This document shows, in pieces, positions 45,212 through 54,742 of a stretch of DNA of 64,000 nucleotides (positions within the stretch are counted from its first letter, which is position 1; the number at the start of each line of letters is the position of its first letter). Made by a program: the position numbers and the translations under genes. This DNA is from Deinococcus yavapaiensis KR-236 (GTDB lineage: Bacteria; Deinococcota; Deinococci; Deinococcales; Deinococcaceae), in NCBI RefSeq assembly GCF_003217515.1, contig NZ_QJSX01000010.1, positions 124,001 through 188,000 of the forward strand, in the 5' to 3' direction. Under the pieces are notes generated by a model. That model did not search any database. It was not told the origin of the DNA and saw only the letters and a program-made list of their open reading frames with translations.

Positions 45212-46153
45212 CTATGCGTTCGGAAGACTCACGCACGCCTCGGCGACTGCCGTGACATGGCGAACGTCGGTGCCGCAGCAACCACCCAGCACCGTGATTT
45301 GCGGCTGTACGTCGAGGAGCTTGCGGTAGAGGCGGCCAAGTTCGACTGGATCTCCCGCATCGAGCTCCGTCATGGCGTCGAGTTCCGCGTGACTGCAGCG
45401 CGAGGCATTCGCGCGCACACCGCGAATACGCTGAGTCCAGGCCGCTCGATCGCGCAGAACCGCCGCGAAATGGTCCGGATGGGCGCAGTTGATCATGAAG
45501 TAGGTTGGATACCCGCCGGTCGCCTCGTCGACGGCCCGCACGGCGTCCATCAGAGAGTCGCCCGTCGGGAGCCGCCCGTCCGTCTCCACCGTGAATGAAA
45601 TCGCGATCGGCAGACCGACCTGGGCCGCGGCCAAAGCGATCCCGGTCGCTTCGTTCACGTTGTTCATGGTGATTGCCGAAAGCATGTCGACGCCTGCCGA
45701 GGCCAGTACTCGCGCTTGATGCCCGTGGTAGTCGGTCGCCTCCGCGACGCTCATGATCCGACCGGGATCGTAGCCGTCACCGCGTGGGCCGACGCAACCG
45801 CTGACCACGATTTCGAGCGCGTCACCCGCGAACTCGGCTCTCAAGCGGTGCAGCAACTCGACCGCCTCGACGTTGAGCCGATCGAGTTCGGCTTGTTGAA
45901 GTCCGAGCGGCGCGGCCCAATCGGGGCTGGCACGCCAAGTGGCGCTTTCGAGGATGAACCCCGTGCCGAGACGACGTGCGAGCTCGAGATAGGGACGGTA
46001 ATACGCTTCGAGCGCAGCCCGACCCTCCGCCGTGCCGAGCAGGACGACGGAGGCGAAATAGGGAAGGTCGATGCCGCGGTTGAAGAGAAGATCCGTCTCC
46101 AAACCGCCGTCGGTCAGGACAAGACGCGTGAGTTGAGGCAGCGGTCCTTTCAT
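45212..46153 (-). CDS. Homocysteine S-methyltransferase family protein
   Basis: This 313-aa barrel enzyme has LVLTDGGLETDLLFNRGIDLP at the start. The zinc ligands follow: Cys in MINCAHPDH and the pair in VLGGCCGTDVRHV near the C-terminus. The family moves a methyl group from S-methylmethionine or a similar donor to homocysteine, giving methionine. Some members act on other thiols. ATG at 46153 is preceded by GGAGG. The gene stands alone on the minus strand. Confidence 0.88.
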   Translation of the reverse strand: MKGPLPQLTRLVLTDGGLETDLLFNRGIDLPYFASVVLLGTAEGRAALEAYYRPYLELARRLGTGFILESATWRASPDWAAPLGLQQAELDRLNVEAVELLHRLRAEFAGDALEIVVSGCVGPRGDGYDPGRIMSVAEATDYHGHQARVLASAGVDMLSAITMNNVNEATGIALAAAQVGLPIAISFTVETDGRLPTGDSLMDAVRAVDEATGGYPTYFMINCAHPDHFAAVLRDRAAWTQRIRGVRANASRCSHAELDAMTELDAGDPVELGRLYRKLLDVQPQITVLGGCCGTDVRHVTAVAEACVSLPNA

Positions 46154-46270
46154 ATTGTCCTCCACCCGTCAGGCGGGTCGTGGGCAACGCGATGCAGAGC
46201 GAGTTTCAGTTTACAGGTAAGGCACGTCGGAGTGGGACACGTTGTAGCAGGCCAGTGCGAAGGGTCGCCG

Positions 46271-47530
46271 TCAGGGACCCGTTCGACCCCCCGCCGGCCA
46301 CATGCCCTGAACAAGGAAGTGAGCGTCCGTGCCGTCCAGGCGGATCACCCAAACGTCATCCGCCCGTTCCGCGGTACGACCGTGTTCGAAGGCCAGTTCC
46401 CATCCGTCCAGGGAGACCGTCACGCGAAACGCGTACTCGTCGTGAATGACGAGACCGGCCGAATTTGAAGTCGTCCAGCCACACGTTGCTGTTCACACGC
46501 GTCGGGCCATGCTCGTCCAAACCGTCTTTCGTGTACACGAACCCGCTGGCGTCGGGCAGCCAAGCGACGCTGTAAATCGTATTCGCCGTGAGCAGTTCCT
46601 CGCCGACACGCTGCCCCTCCGCACCGAGCATGATGCTCGCGCCTTCGAGCGGATCGCAGGACGTGTACAAAAACTCCTGAGCGCGCGCTTTCGTGGGAGC
46701 ATAAGCGACCTTTCCCAAGAAGCCTGGCGTCTCGAGGAGGTTCTCGCCCATGTCGATCATGTCGATCGGTCGAGGCTGGCTGCTGACGCGGTTGATGCAG
46801 CATTCCGCGAAGCGGTACAGGAACGCCGCTCCGTCGAATCGCCACGACAACTTGCTCGCCTGAACTTCACGCAACCCGGAGGCCGTCACGTCGATGGTTC
46901 CGAGCGCGTTCACTTGCCCGCCGTGAGTGGCGCTCCTGGACCAATCCAACGGTACATCCCGTTCATGCCTGGCATGAATTGCGCACGACCCGGAAACACC
47001 GCGACGTTGTCGAAGCGAACCGAGCCGCTGGCCGAAACGGCCTTCGGGGCGTCCGCACCCTGCATGTAAACCAGCCGGGGCCCGTCGGTGCGAGTTCCGC
47101 TTGCCGTAGGGAGCTTCACCGTGGCCGTCACGGACGCTTTCTTGGAAGTGCCGAGCATGGACGGTGGACGGAGCGGGGCTGTTCGTGACGCGCCGCGGCT
47201 CGGTTCCGTCCGGCTTCAGGGCGTAGGTGTCACTCGAGTACAGCGACCTTGCGCTGTCCCGCGCGCCGATGAACGCCAACTCGCGACCATTCGGGCGCCA
47301 AGCGAGTTCCGGCAAAAAGACGTCCGCGTTGCTGTTGAGGATCAGGAGGACTTGGTCATGGTTTCCGTCCGCATCCACGGGGTGCGATTCCGTCTTGGGG
47401 ACCGCGTTCGCTTTCACGTACGCGATGAGTCCGTCGGTCTGCGCGGCCGCGACGCTGAGGGCAGCGAAGATGGTGTGGACCAGCCGAGCGCGGTGGTTCG
47501 CAAGCTCCTCCTGTCGTTCCAGCCTACACC
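46271..47530 (-). pseudogene. Frameshifted TolB/PD40-type beta-propeller protein gene
   Basis: Coding similarity switches frame at least three times along one gene. From the 5' side: GLIAYVKANAVPK ... WRPNGRELAFIGARDS (frame a); ASVTATVKLPTASGTRTDGPRLVYMQG (frame b, about 47165-46910); DGAAFLYRFAECC ... YSVAWLPDASGFVYTKDG (frame a again); then YAFRVTVSLDGWELAFEHG ... DDVWVIRLDG (frame c) to the stop at 46271. The signal peptide may need a fourth shift after a TTG following GGAGGA. The repeated xPDGxxLAF plus DxWVxxxDG pattern is that of periplasmic TolB-like propellers. It is either a pseudogene or an error-rich stretch of assembly. Confidence 0.75.
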
Positions 47531-47837
47531 CGGTCATGAGTGGAGCGGGGCACCGCCGCGTACGTGATTTCCGATGCAGCGTCAAAACCTCGCTGCATCG
47601 TCCCCCGATCGTATGGCTGTGCGAACGACGATGAGCCGCAAAGAAAACAGACTGCGACAACTCAGGAAAAAGCGCCCCATCGAAGCGCTAGTCACTTCAA
47701 CAGGGCGTCGGGTGCGCAGAGCGGTGGCTTTATGGGCATGACGGGCGTTCATTGGAGTTCGAAGTGTCCGCCCTGAAAGTTTATATGGACGAGTAATATT
47801 TTCAAAATCCTTTTTATTCAATCCTTTATCCCAAAGA

Positions 47838-48830
47838 CTAACTGCTACCTCCGCGCTTCAGGAGAATGTGCAGACGGTAATATCCGTAATTGTCTTCGAA
47901 CTTATGATCCCAGGCGTTGATAATGATATCGCCATCCATAGTAGAGGTACGCGAATTGTACTCTCTTCCCTCACGAAGGAAAAACGCGTTAGAAATATGG
48001 TCTGGGAGGTTCCTGTCCGTTCTAGGCTGGTGATCCTTGATCCAGCGTTCTTTATGATCCGAATCTCCGCTGTAGAACGTTTGACCCGCGGCCGGCATGC
48101 TGATCAAAACGCCGCCTTCCGCGCGAGCGCGTTCGCCGGTCCCAGGGTCGTACCCGAATGGGTCACGCCTCTTGCTCTTGACCTTCTCCGGCTTAAAAAC
48201 ATCCTTTGCGAATTTCTCTGCCGCGCTAATGAAAGGAGCGAGTTCCGGCGCTCCGAAAGCCGCCGCCGTTATTCCCGCACCTGCAGCAGCGATGGAAATG
48301 ATGCCTGATGCGTACTCGTTTTCGGTGTCCTCGTCAAATGAGGCTAGACCTGTACTGGAAACGACATCGATCGTGTCGCCTTTTTTCACACCTGTGATCA
48401 GGATGCCATTGGGGTCACGTGGGTTCACGAAGACAATGACGGCTAAACCCGCATCAGCTGGACTCCATGTCACCTCTTCCGCGAATCCTGGAGGAGCGTT
48501 ATTGATGCCGTAGCTCGCCATGCTCGATTGCGGTTTGGGTTGGCCGGACTTGGATGTCCTCCACGCGATAGTTTGCGATGCGGCAATGAACCGACGAGGC
48601 CCAGACAATGCAGCCTTGTTATTCTTCAATACAGCATTTCCGACAACTCCCCTACTCGTGATCGTCGATTGGAGATTGCGCAAAACTTGCTGCGCGTTGA
48701 GCGTACTGCTCAGCGCTGGAGGAGTTGCTTGAGCCAGCATAGGGGTATTGAATGGGGAAGGCATCGTTCCACTCGCCAAGAAGCTCAAGAACATTCCAAA
48801 CGAAAGCAGGCGAACGCTGTTCGTGCTCAT
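47838..48830 (-). CDS. Secreted hypothetical protein (330 aa), relatively AT-rich gene
   Basis: Unrecognised. A hydrophobic start (LLSFGMFLSFLASG) suggests export. A Gly/Ala-rich region (GIISIAAAGAGITAAAFGAP) lies mid-protein and could insert in a membrane. The ending is aromatic and basic (DNYGYYRLHILLKRGG). Base composition and codon use are clearly less GC-rich than the neighbours, and the downstream 80 nt are AT-rich, which suggests acquisition. AGGAAAGGT lies directly before the ATG at 48830. Confidence 0.65.
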   Translation of the reverse strand: MSTNSVRLLSFGMFLSFLASGTMPSPFNTPMLAQATPPALSSTLNAQQVLRNLQSTITSRGVVGNAVLKNNKAALSGPRRFIAASQTIAWRTSKSGQPKPQSSMASYGINNAPPGFAEEVTWSPADAGLAVIVFVNPRDPNGILITGVKKGDTIDVVSSTGLASFDEDTENEYASGIISIAAAGAGITAAAFGAPELAPFISAAEKFAKDVFKPEKVKSKRRDPFGYDPGTGERARAEGGVLISMPAAGQTFYSGDSDHKERWIKDHQPRTDRNLPDHISNAFFLREGREYNSRTSTMDGDIIINAWDHKFEDNYGYYRLHILLKRGGSS

Positions 48831-49388
48831 ACCTTTCCTCTCGATCTGAGTGCCGTACCGTCACGACATGTTTCGACGTGGAGAGCATGGTGGACTTGGT
48901 TGGAGCGGTGGAGAGAAGGTTCGGCTTGTAGGGTGAGGCGGTGAAGCAACGAGGCGAGGGCGTATCGCCTCGTTGAAACCCACGGGCCTCCGAGACGCTG
49001 TCTGAAGGGGTGAAACGGTCAGCTGCTCAGGACTCTTGGCGGTGCATCGGGCCCACACTCCTTCTCGTTGACCGAGTTAGATAGGTGCTGATTTGTGAAC
49101 GCCGCGCTTCACTTTCAGAATACACGCTTATCGTGAAGTGGGTTACGAATGGACCTCCCCGGTTCAAGCGGAGTCTCGTGCTTGACCCTTCCCACTCCTG
49201 GCGCGGAACCTGAAATTTCTATTGCTCGGGTAAGCGACGTAAAACTGTGATGGCCGAGGCCATGTCGAATACAGCGTCCGTCGGGTGGCACGTCAACTTC
49301 TCGCCGCGTCGCCTGAAATCCTGTTCGACACGGCGAGAAGAGCTGTTCCTCCTGCCCTGACGTCGGCAGTGACCTTCCTCGAGCGTGG
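48831..49388. other. Intergenic region, no gene supported
   Basis: About 560 nt with no plausible coding frame. Composition is intermediate. The part nearest 48831 must hold the promoter of the upstream minus-strand gene, but I cannot pick a convincing -10/-35 pair. Confidence 0.35.
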
Positions 49389-49637
49389 TCAATCCGTAAA
49401 GCAACCAGGGTCTAGCTTGTTCGCAGCGTGAAATGCTGCGTGCGCCGGTCCATGCTCTTCCTGCTCGGCTCGCATCATCTTCGCGAGCACGTTGCGCGGA
49501 ATTCCGAACATCGGGGCGTACACCGATAGGTACGCCATACAACTGGCGTTTGCACGTGTAGGGTCGGGTCCTGCGAGTGAGGCACTGAAGCCAAAGAGCG
49601 CAGAGAGGGCGAGCGCGGGAAGCAGCATGTTCCTCAT
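49389..49637 (-). CDS. Small secreted protein (82 aa)
   Basis: A clean signal peptide (MRNMLLPALALSALFGFSASLAG) leads to a mature peptide of about 60 residues. Two Cys, one in ASCMAY and one in PGCFTD, probably make a disulfide linking its ends. The middle is helical (RNVLAKMMRAEQEEHGPAHAAFHAAN). Family unknown. It could be an exported small structural or signalling protein; no motif supports a bacteriocin. Confidence 0.6.
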   Translation of the reverse strand: MRNMLLPALALSALFGFSASLAGPDPTRANASCMAYLSVYAPMFGIPRNVLAKMMRAEQEEHGPAHAAFHAANKLDPGCFTD

Positions 49638-49701
49638 GGCAACCTCGAACGTACTCCAACAAGAAGGGAGGGCGCGTCGGCTCTATTCGTCCTCCTGTCG
49701 T

Positions 49702-50211
49702 TCAGCGACCGATGTAAGGCAGCACGACGCCAAGATCCGACCGCCGTGGCAGACAGTTGTCCTCGACCTGGCTGTAGATGAGCCCTACCGGTCGACTGCC
49801 GAGCCGCACCACTCGCATCTCGTGAATGGCCGTCTGGCACTCGGCTGGCACGCCCTCGATCGGCTCGACGGTCAGCAGCGCGCGCGTTCCGTCGAAACGT
49901 ACGGTGCCGCGCGGCCAGTTCTTGAAGGGGGCCACCGTGTGCTCTGGCGTGTCGGCAATGACGAACGAGCCGTCCGCGTTGTAGCGGATGTACCCCACCC
50001 CATCCTGCGCGGCGAAGAGTGGATTGCCCAGGTACTGCTTCCACACCCCCACGATGTCGGCCAACCGGGAGGCAATCACGATACAGGGCACCGCCTTGCC
50101 CGGCTCGCACGTGACGAGGGGTGGTCGGGGCCCGGCGGGTGAACGTGTGGGGGCTTGGGCCAAAGCAAGGCACGGCAGGAGCAGGCAGGCAGCGATCATA
50201 GTCTTGATCAT
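49702..50211 (-). CDS. Secreted hypothetical protein (169 aa) with GVW...NADG motif
   Basis: A signal peptide (TMIAACLLLPCLALAQA) precedes a Pro-rich linker and a beta-rich domain with IVGVWKQYLGNPLF and YIRYNADGSFVIAD. These echo the exported protein at 11774-12277. Mature cysteines occur in VTCEPGKAVPC, AECQT and DNCLP, so two disulfides are possible. AGGAGG before the ATG at 50211. It is divergent from the large XRE-ATPase regulator with 119 nt between them, which suggests shared control. Confidence 0.65.
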   Translation of the reverse strand: MIKTMIAACLLLPCLALAQAPTRSPAGPRPPLVTCEPGKAVPCIVIASRLADIVGVWKQYLGNPLFAAQDGVGYIRYNADGSFVIADTPEHTVAPFKNWPRGTVRFDGTRALLTVEPIEGVPAECQTAIHEMRVVRLGSRPVGLIYSQVEDNCLPRRSDLGVVLPYIGR

Positions 50212-50330
50212 GAGGGTCCTCCTGTCCCGGGACATCCTCATTACAGCACCGCGTCCAACGCCTCACAACCACATGGAGGCTCGCGCGTCGTACCATAAAT
50301 CGTACCGTACTCAAGGGGGCGACCGACGCC

Positions 50331-52703
50331 ATGACAGAGCACACGAGCGTAGGAAGCTGGGTCCGCGCTCGACGGGTCGCGCTGGACCTCTCCCAGAAGC
50401 GCCTGGCGAAGTTGCTAGGCTGCTCGCCGGTGACGGTGCAGAAAATAGAAGAGGGCCGTCGCCGCCCGTCTCCTGTACTCGCCGAGGCATTGGCGAAGCA
50501 TCTCGACTTGGCCGAGGAGCAGGTGGCACCCTTCCTGCTCCTGGCCCGCACGGCGCCCCCGGTGCCACGCGTTGCGCCCGCCGCCGTCAGTTCGGAGCCG
50601 TTGCCAGCGCCGCTCACGCCTCTGATTGGCCGCGTGGAGGAACTCGTCGCCCTAACGGGATACCTGCAGTACGGTGAGCGGCGGCTCGTGACGCTGACGG
50701 GTCCGCCCGGCGTTGGAAAGACCCGCTTAGGGCTGGAGGCGGCCCGGGCCCTCGTAAGCACCGTAGGCGAGGTGCGTTTCGTACCGCTCGCATCCCTCTC
50801 GGACCCTGCTCGGGCCTGGCCGGAAGTGGCACGCCGCCTCAAGTTGAGCGACGCTGGCCGCAAACCAGCTCTCGATCGGCTGGCCGCACATTGGCAGGAG
50901 CGACCCGCGCTGCTGGTCCTGGACAACTTCGAGCACCTCCTGGACGCTGCGCCGGGGCTGGTGGCGCTGATGGAGAGAGCGCCAGCGCTGCGGATTCTTG
51001 TTACGAGCCGAGAGGCGTTACGTGTCACGGGCGAGCAAGTCTGGCCGCTCGAGCCTCTCGCGCTTCCTGCCTCGGGCAAGCGCTCGCTCAGCGCGCTGCT
51101 GGCCTGCCCGGCCGTGGCCCTCTTCGTAGACCGCGCCCACGCGATTGCTCCCCACTTCACTCTTGCAGAGAGCGACGCCGAGCACGTCGCGGAAATCGTC
51201 GCGCGGCTCGATGGCCTGCCACTCGCCCTGGAACTCGCTTCGGCCCGCGCCGGGCACCTTCGTCCGGCCGAGCTTGCCGAGCAATTGCGGGCGACGCCCT
51301 TCGCGCCCCTCGGCGACGGCCCCCGCGATGCGCCAGCTCGACAGCGAACTCTTCACGCTGCAATCGCGTGGAGCTACGAGCGCCTACCACCTGACTTGCA
51401 ATGCTGCTTCCGACACCTCGGGGTCATGGCCGGACGCTTTACAGCAAAGGCGGCAGCGAGCGTGGCGAGAGCGGGACTCAAAGATTTCGACAAGCTGCTC
51501 GCGGCTCACCTGGTGGGCCGCGACCTTACCAAAGAAGGTTACGAGCTGTTGGAGACGCTGCGTGCCTTCGCGTTGGACCGTCTGGTGGACCAGGGCGAAC
51601 TGGAAGCGGCTGCGGCTGCGCACGCACGATATTTTCTCGAAGAGTTCTGCGCTCCCCAGGGCGTGACCATGGAGGACAACGCTGCCTTGGAAGGCGAGGT
51701 GGACAACTTACGGGCCGCGCTGAGATGGTTCATCGACCAGCGTGACTCGGAGGCGGCATCCCGACTCGCCGTGAATTTGCGCTGGTTCTGGGAGACGCGT
51801 GGTCTGCAACGCGAGGGGCTGGAGTGGTTCGAGGCCGCGCTTGCTCTGCCAGGAGAGGTGGAGGTCGAGTTGCGCTTGCAGACCATTTTCAGTGCGTCGA
51901 CGCTCGCGTGGCAACTCGGCCTCTTCGAGCAAGCCGTGACCGTGTTGCTCGCTGGGCTCGACTTGACGCGAGCGTCGAGTCAGCCCGTCTGGGAGCGTCG
52001 ACTTCTATTTACCCTTGGACGGGTCGAGGTGGAACAGGGACACGCGGACAACGCCCTCGCCCCGCTGCAGCGGGCCCTCGAGTTGTGTCAGGGCCAAGAG
52101 GGGAACGGCGTTGACTACGCTGGCACATTGTTCCAGCTCGCCGATGCCCACCTGTCCCTCGGAAAGGTCGAGCAAGCGCGGGTCCTGGCCGAGCAGGGTC
52201 TTGCCGTCTGCCTTGCCGAGCCGGGCATGTTCTGGGAGCAGCATCTGCAGACGCTGCTGGGCGAGGTGGCTCTGCACGAAGGCGATACGAAGAGCGCCCT
52301 GGCATGCCTAACGCTGGCCCTGAATCTGAGTGAGCGGGCCCAGCATACGCGTCCGCTCACGTTGCTTCTTGCAGTCGTGGCCCGCGCGATCGCGGTCTTC
52401 GGCGAAGAACCAGAGTCCCCGCTGATCGCCGCGCGTTTATGGAGTGCAGTGGCGACGTACCGAGAGGCAGCGGGGCTACCGTTGGCGGTAGCGCATCGTG
52501 TACGGATCGACGCGGCCATAGCGCAAGCACGAGCACGGGCGCCTCAAAGTCGGTGGCATGACGCGTGGATGGAGGGCATGTCTTGGGATCTGGCCAAGAC
52601 AGTGGAACGAGCCCGAGACGCCCTGCACGCGGTGAGTTCGGAGCGGCGAATCGAACCATCGTTCTCGGGGCGGGGGGCCGAGGATGAAGCCAACGCTCCA
52701 TAG
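50331..52703 (+). CDS. XRE-HTH / NTPase / TPR signal-transduction regulator
   Basis: This 790-aa protein starts with an XRE helix-turn-helix at 6-62 (LDLSQKRLAKLLGCSPVTVQKIEEG). It continues with an NB-ARC-like NTPase: P-loop GPPGVGKTR at 124-132, LLVLDNFEHLLDA near 206, TSREALRVTGE. A winged helix and TPR-type repeats run to the C-terminus (LAWQLGLFEQAVTVLLAG ... HLSLGKVEQARVLAEQGL). The NTPase and repeat parts are related to the LuxR-type regulator at 12.8-15.1 kb, but the DNA-binding domain is of another class and at the other end. It presumably senses an unknown effector through the repeats. The promoter region is shared with a secreted protein gene. Confidence 0.87.
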   Translation: MTEHTSVGSWVRARRVALDLSQKRLAKLLGCSPVTVQKIEEGRRRPSPVLAEALAKHLDLAEEQVAPFLLLARTAPPVPRVAPAAVSSEPLPAPLTPLIGRVEELVALTGYLQYGERRLVTLTGPPGVGKTRLGLEAARALVSTVGEVRFVPLASLSDPARAWPEVARRLKLSDAGRKPALDRLAAHWQERPALLVLDNFEHLLDAAPGLVALMERAPALRILVTSREALRVTGEQVWPLEPLALPASGKRSLSALLACPAVALFVDRAHAIAPHFTLAESDAEHVAEIVARLDGLPLALELASARAGHLRPAELAEQLRATPFAPLGDGPRDAPARQRTLHAAIAWSYERLPPDLQCCFRHLGVMAGRFTAKAAASVARAGLKDFDKLLAAHLVGRDLTKEGYELLETLRAFALDRLVDQGELEAAAAAHARYFLEEFCAPQGVTMEDNAALEGEVDNLRAALRWFIDQRDSEAASRLAVNLRWFWETRGLQREGLEWFEAALALPGEVEVELRLQTIFSASTLAWQLGLFEQAVTVLLAGLDLTRASSQPVWERRLLFTLGRVEVEQGHADNALAPLQRALELCQGQEGNGVDYAGTLFQLADAHLSLGKVEQARVLAEQGLAVCLAEPGMFWEQHLQTLLGEVALHEGDTKSALACLTLALNLSERAQHTRPLTLLLAVVARAIAVFGEEPESPLIAARLWSAVATYREAAGLPLAVAHRVRIDAAIAQARARAPQSRWHDAWMEGMSWDLAKTVERARDALHAVSSERRIEPSFSGRGAEDEANAP

Positions 52704-53204
52704 CCGTTATTTCCGGCTCACATGCTGTCGCGAAGAAGGTGCGTGAATCTCGGGCGCACAGGGCGTCGTTGCTCTTTGTCGCAGATCACGTAGACCGCGC
52801 GGCCGTCAGGCCCTTTTAAACGTCGCCTTCGCCTTTTTAATAGAGTCAAGCGAAGGAACAAAACACTCACCACTCGAGCGAAGGCGGACTCCCCGTATGA
52901 TGGCGCCACGGTCCGCGTTTCTCACTTTGTCCCCCAAGCCGCAGGAGCCGGGATTGATGCACTCGTCAAGCGTCGACTTGTTCGGCACCGCCACTCGGAG
53001 GATCGCTCCGAGTTCGATCAAGATGATTGATGGCAGCGTCGTAGCAGCAGCATGCGGCGGCGGTACGGCGATGGCTGCGACAGTCGGGGGTTCTCGTACC
53101 GTACAGAGATCGCCGTACAGTCGTTCGAGGGCGTCATGACGCCCTATGCGTTCTACACGCCATTTCGTCGCCGAACGCCTCGGGCGACCCGGGGACTTTG
53201 TTCT
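52704..53204. other. Region with only doubtful small frames
   Basis: On the minus strand one frame reads ILRVAVPNKSTLDE ... KKAKATFKRA (52806-53021) and a neighbouring frame KGPDGRAVYVICDKEQRRPV (ending 52718). Together they could be the decayed end of one gene. There is no start signal and no family I can name. The rest holds nothing visible. Confidence 0.3.
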
Positions 53205-53456
53205 TCAGGTGGGGTCGGGGTCTTGGAAGACGGCGCGAAGGCGATCGTTGGTTCCTTTCGGGGCAATACAAAGCTCGAGGCCGAGCGTGTCGAGGATGTC
53301 GGCGATTCGCTCGCTAGGAATCGCTTGCTCTCCTCGAACCATGTGCGAGACGGCAGCGCGAGAAACGCCCAGCTTCTCGGCGAGGCGGGTGGCGTAACCG
53401 CGGGGTTGGGCGCGTATCTTCTGGCGCGTGGCCGCTTCGATCTCATCCCAAGTCAT
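53205..53456 (-). CDS. Small XRE-family transcriptional regulator (83 aa)
   Basis: This single-domain protein has a helix-turn-helix at about 18-50 (GYATRLAEKLGVSRAAVSHMVRGEQAIPSERIADIL), followed by a strand (LGLELCIAP) and an acidic tail. The length fits antitoxin-like or phage-type XRE proteins, but no toxin gene is next to it. The ATG at 53456 is chosen; a TTG ten codons upstream is possible. It may regulate itself. Confidence 0.72.
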   Translation of the reverse strand: MTWDEIEAATRQKIRAQPRGYATRLAEKLGVSRAAVSHMVRGEQAIPSERIADILDTLGLELCIAPKGTNDRLRAVFQDPDPT

Positions 53457-53662
53457 CTCTCCCTCATCCTTTCCGAGAATAGGCAAGCAAAGTGCGCGCC
53501 AGGCTTCACAGTTCGCCGTCCCGCGCTCGACGCCGCCTCCCAGCAGATAGCAGACTCGGTGATGTAACCGTCACGGTCTCGAAACCTGACGCCCGGATAT
53601 CAGTGCGCAGGGCGTGCGGGCTCCGCCGGGAGGACCGCCGAAGGGAGCCGTCGTTCGTGGCA

Positions 53663-54604
53663 TCACGCCCAGGCGCGTGCGAGCCGTTCGTACTCTTCCT
53701 CGGTGAGCCGGAGGACGCTCGCGTGTCGAGCGTCCTCCGGAAACGACCCGCCTTCCAGCGGCGTCCACGAGCGAAGGTCCTTCGAGGTGGAAAGGCCGTA
53801 CCGTTTCTCCCACGGGTGGTCGTAGTACATCCACCACTCGTGCAGGTCGTCGCGCCACACCACGTGCGGTCCTTCGGTGATGGTCGGCGTGGCACCGACG
53901 GTCACCGTCTCGTACGGCCCGTCGAGGTTGGCGCTCACGGCGACGTTCACGTGCTTCGTGTCGTCGTGCGAGTCCGGCTTGTAGAACAGGTAGTACCCGT
54001 CCGCGTGCGGCACGATGTGGGCGTCGATCACGTTCAGGTTCGGGTCGAACAGGACCCTCGGGGCGGTGTAGGTCACGAAGTCCCGCGTGCGAGCACACCA
54101 GATGGCCTTGTCCCACCACATCTTCGGTCCGACGGACGAAGACCAGATGACGAGGTGGTCGCCGTGCTGAGCGTCGGGCACGAACTCCGGAGCCCACAAG
54201 TTCTTCGCGGCGGGCACGTCCCTCAGGACGGGCGCGATGCTCACGTCCTGCCACGTGATCAGATCGTCGGACGTGGCGTGCAGCAGGTCCGCCGGGCCGG
54301 AGTGCGGGGCGAATCCCATGCCGATGCGATGGTACCGTCCGTCCGGCTGGCGTTGTGCGGGAACGGCGCGCGTGGCGAGCAGGTGGTACCGGCCGTCGAG
54401 ACCACGCGCGACGAACGGGTCGCGGAGCGGAACCGATTGTCCGTCGACCGTCGCCTGCCACACCGGGGTGTTCCCGGCGAGCGCGGTGAAGGTGCGTCCG
54501 TCGCGGCTCAGCGCGTAATGCAGGGACTCCTCGAGCACGGTTCCTCCGTGCACTTCTCGGAAGTAAGCGAACAGCCAGCCGCCGCCTGTCTCGGATCGTG
54601 TCAT
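53663..54604 (-). CDS. Glycoside hydrolase family 43-like enzyme
   Basis: This 313-aa five-bladed propeller-type protein shows the GH43 catalytic set: Asp62 in VPLRDPFVAR (general base), Asp in NVIDAHIVPHADGYYLFY, and Glu in TITEGPHVVW (general acid). Also present are NLWAPEF and the HATSDDLITWQDV repeat element. GH43 enzymes typically remove arabinose or xylose from plant polysaccharides. No signal peptide is seen, so it may act on imported oligosaccharides. ATG at 54604 sits next to a 10-bp palindrome ACCGTACGGT. Confidence 0.85.
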   Translation of the reverse strand: MTRSETGGGWLFAYFREVHGGTVLEESLHYALSRDGRTFTALAGNTPVWQATVDGQSVPLRDPFVARGLDGRYHLLATRAVPAQRQPDGRYHRIGMGFAPHSGPADLLHATSDDLITWQDVSIAPVLRDVPAAKNLWAPEFVPDAQHGDHLVIWSSSVGPKMWWDKAIWCARTRDFVTYTAPRVLFDPNLNVIDAHIVPHADGYYLFYKPDSHDDTKHVNVAVSANLDGPYETVTVGATPTITEGPHVVWRDDLHEWWMYYDHPWEKRYGLSTSKDLRSWTPLEGGSFPEDARHASVLRLTEEEYERLARAWA

Positions 54605-54742
54605 CGACCGTACGGTACCTGAAAAGTCGCGATCACCCGCTCGGTCGGTCACGCCTCTCGAGGATTCTTCTCGCGCTGGACTCCTCTTGCTCTCCGGGCT
54701 TCCTTGGATAACCTTTGCCGACACGCCATCCACACGACCGCG

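Noticed and set aside
52806..53021. HisG-like start (LRVAVPNKSTLDE)
   Set aside because: Only the first dozen residues resemble ATP phosphoribosyltransferase; the remainder does not follow the family and there is no ribosome-binding site or his gene nearby.
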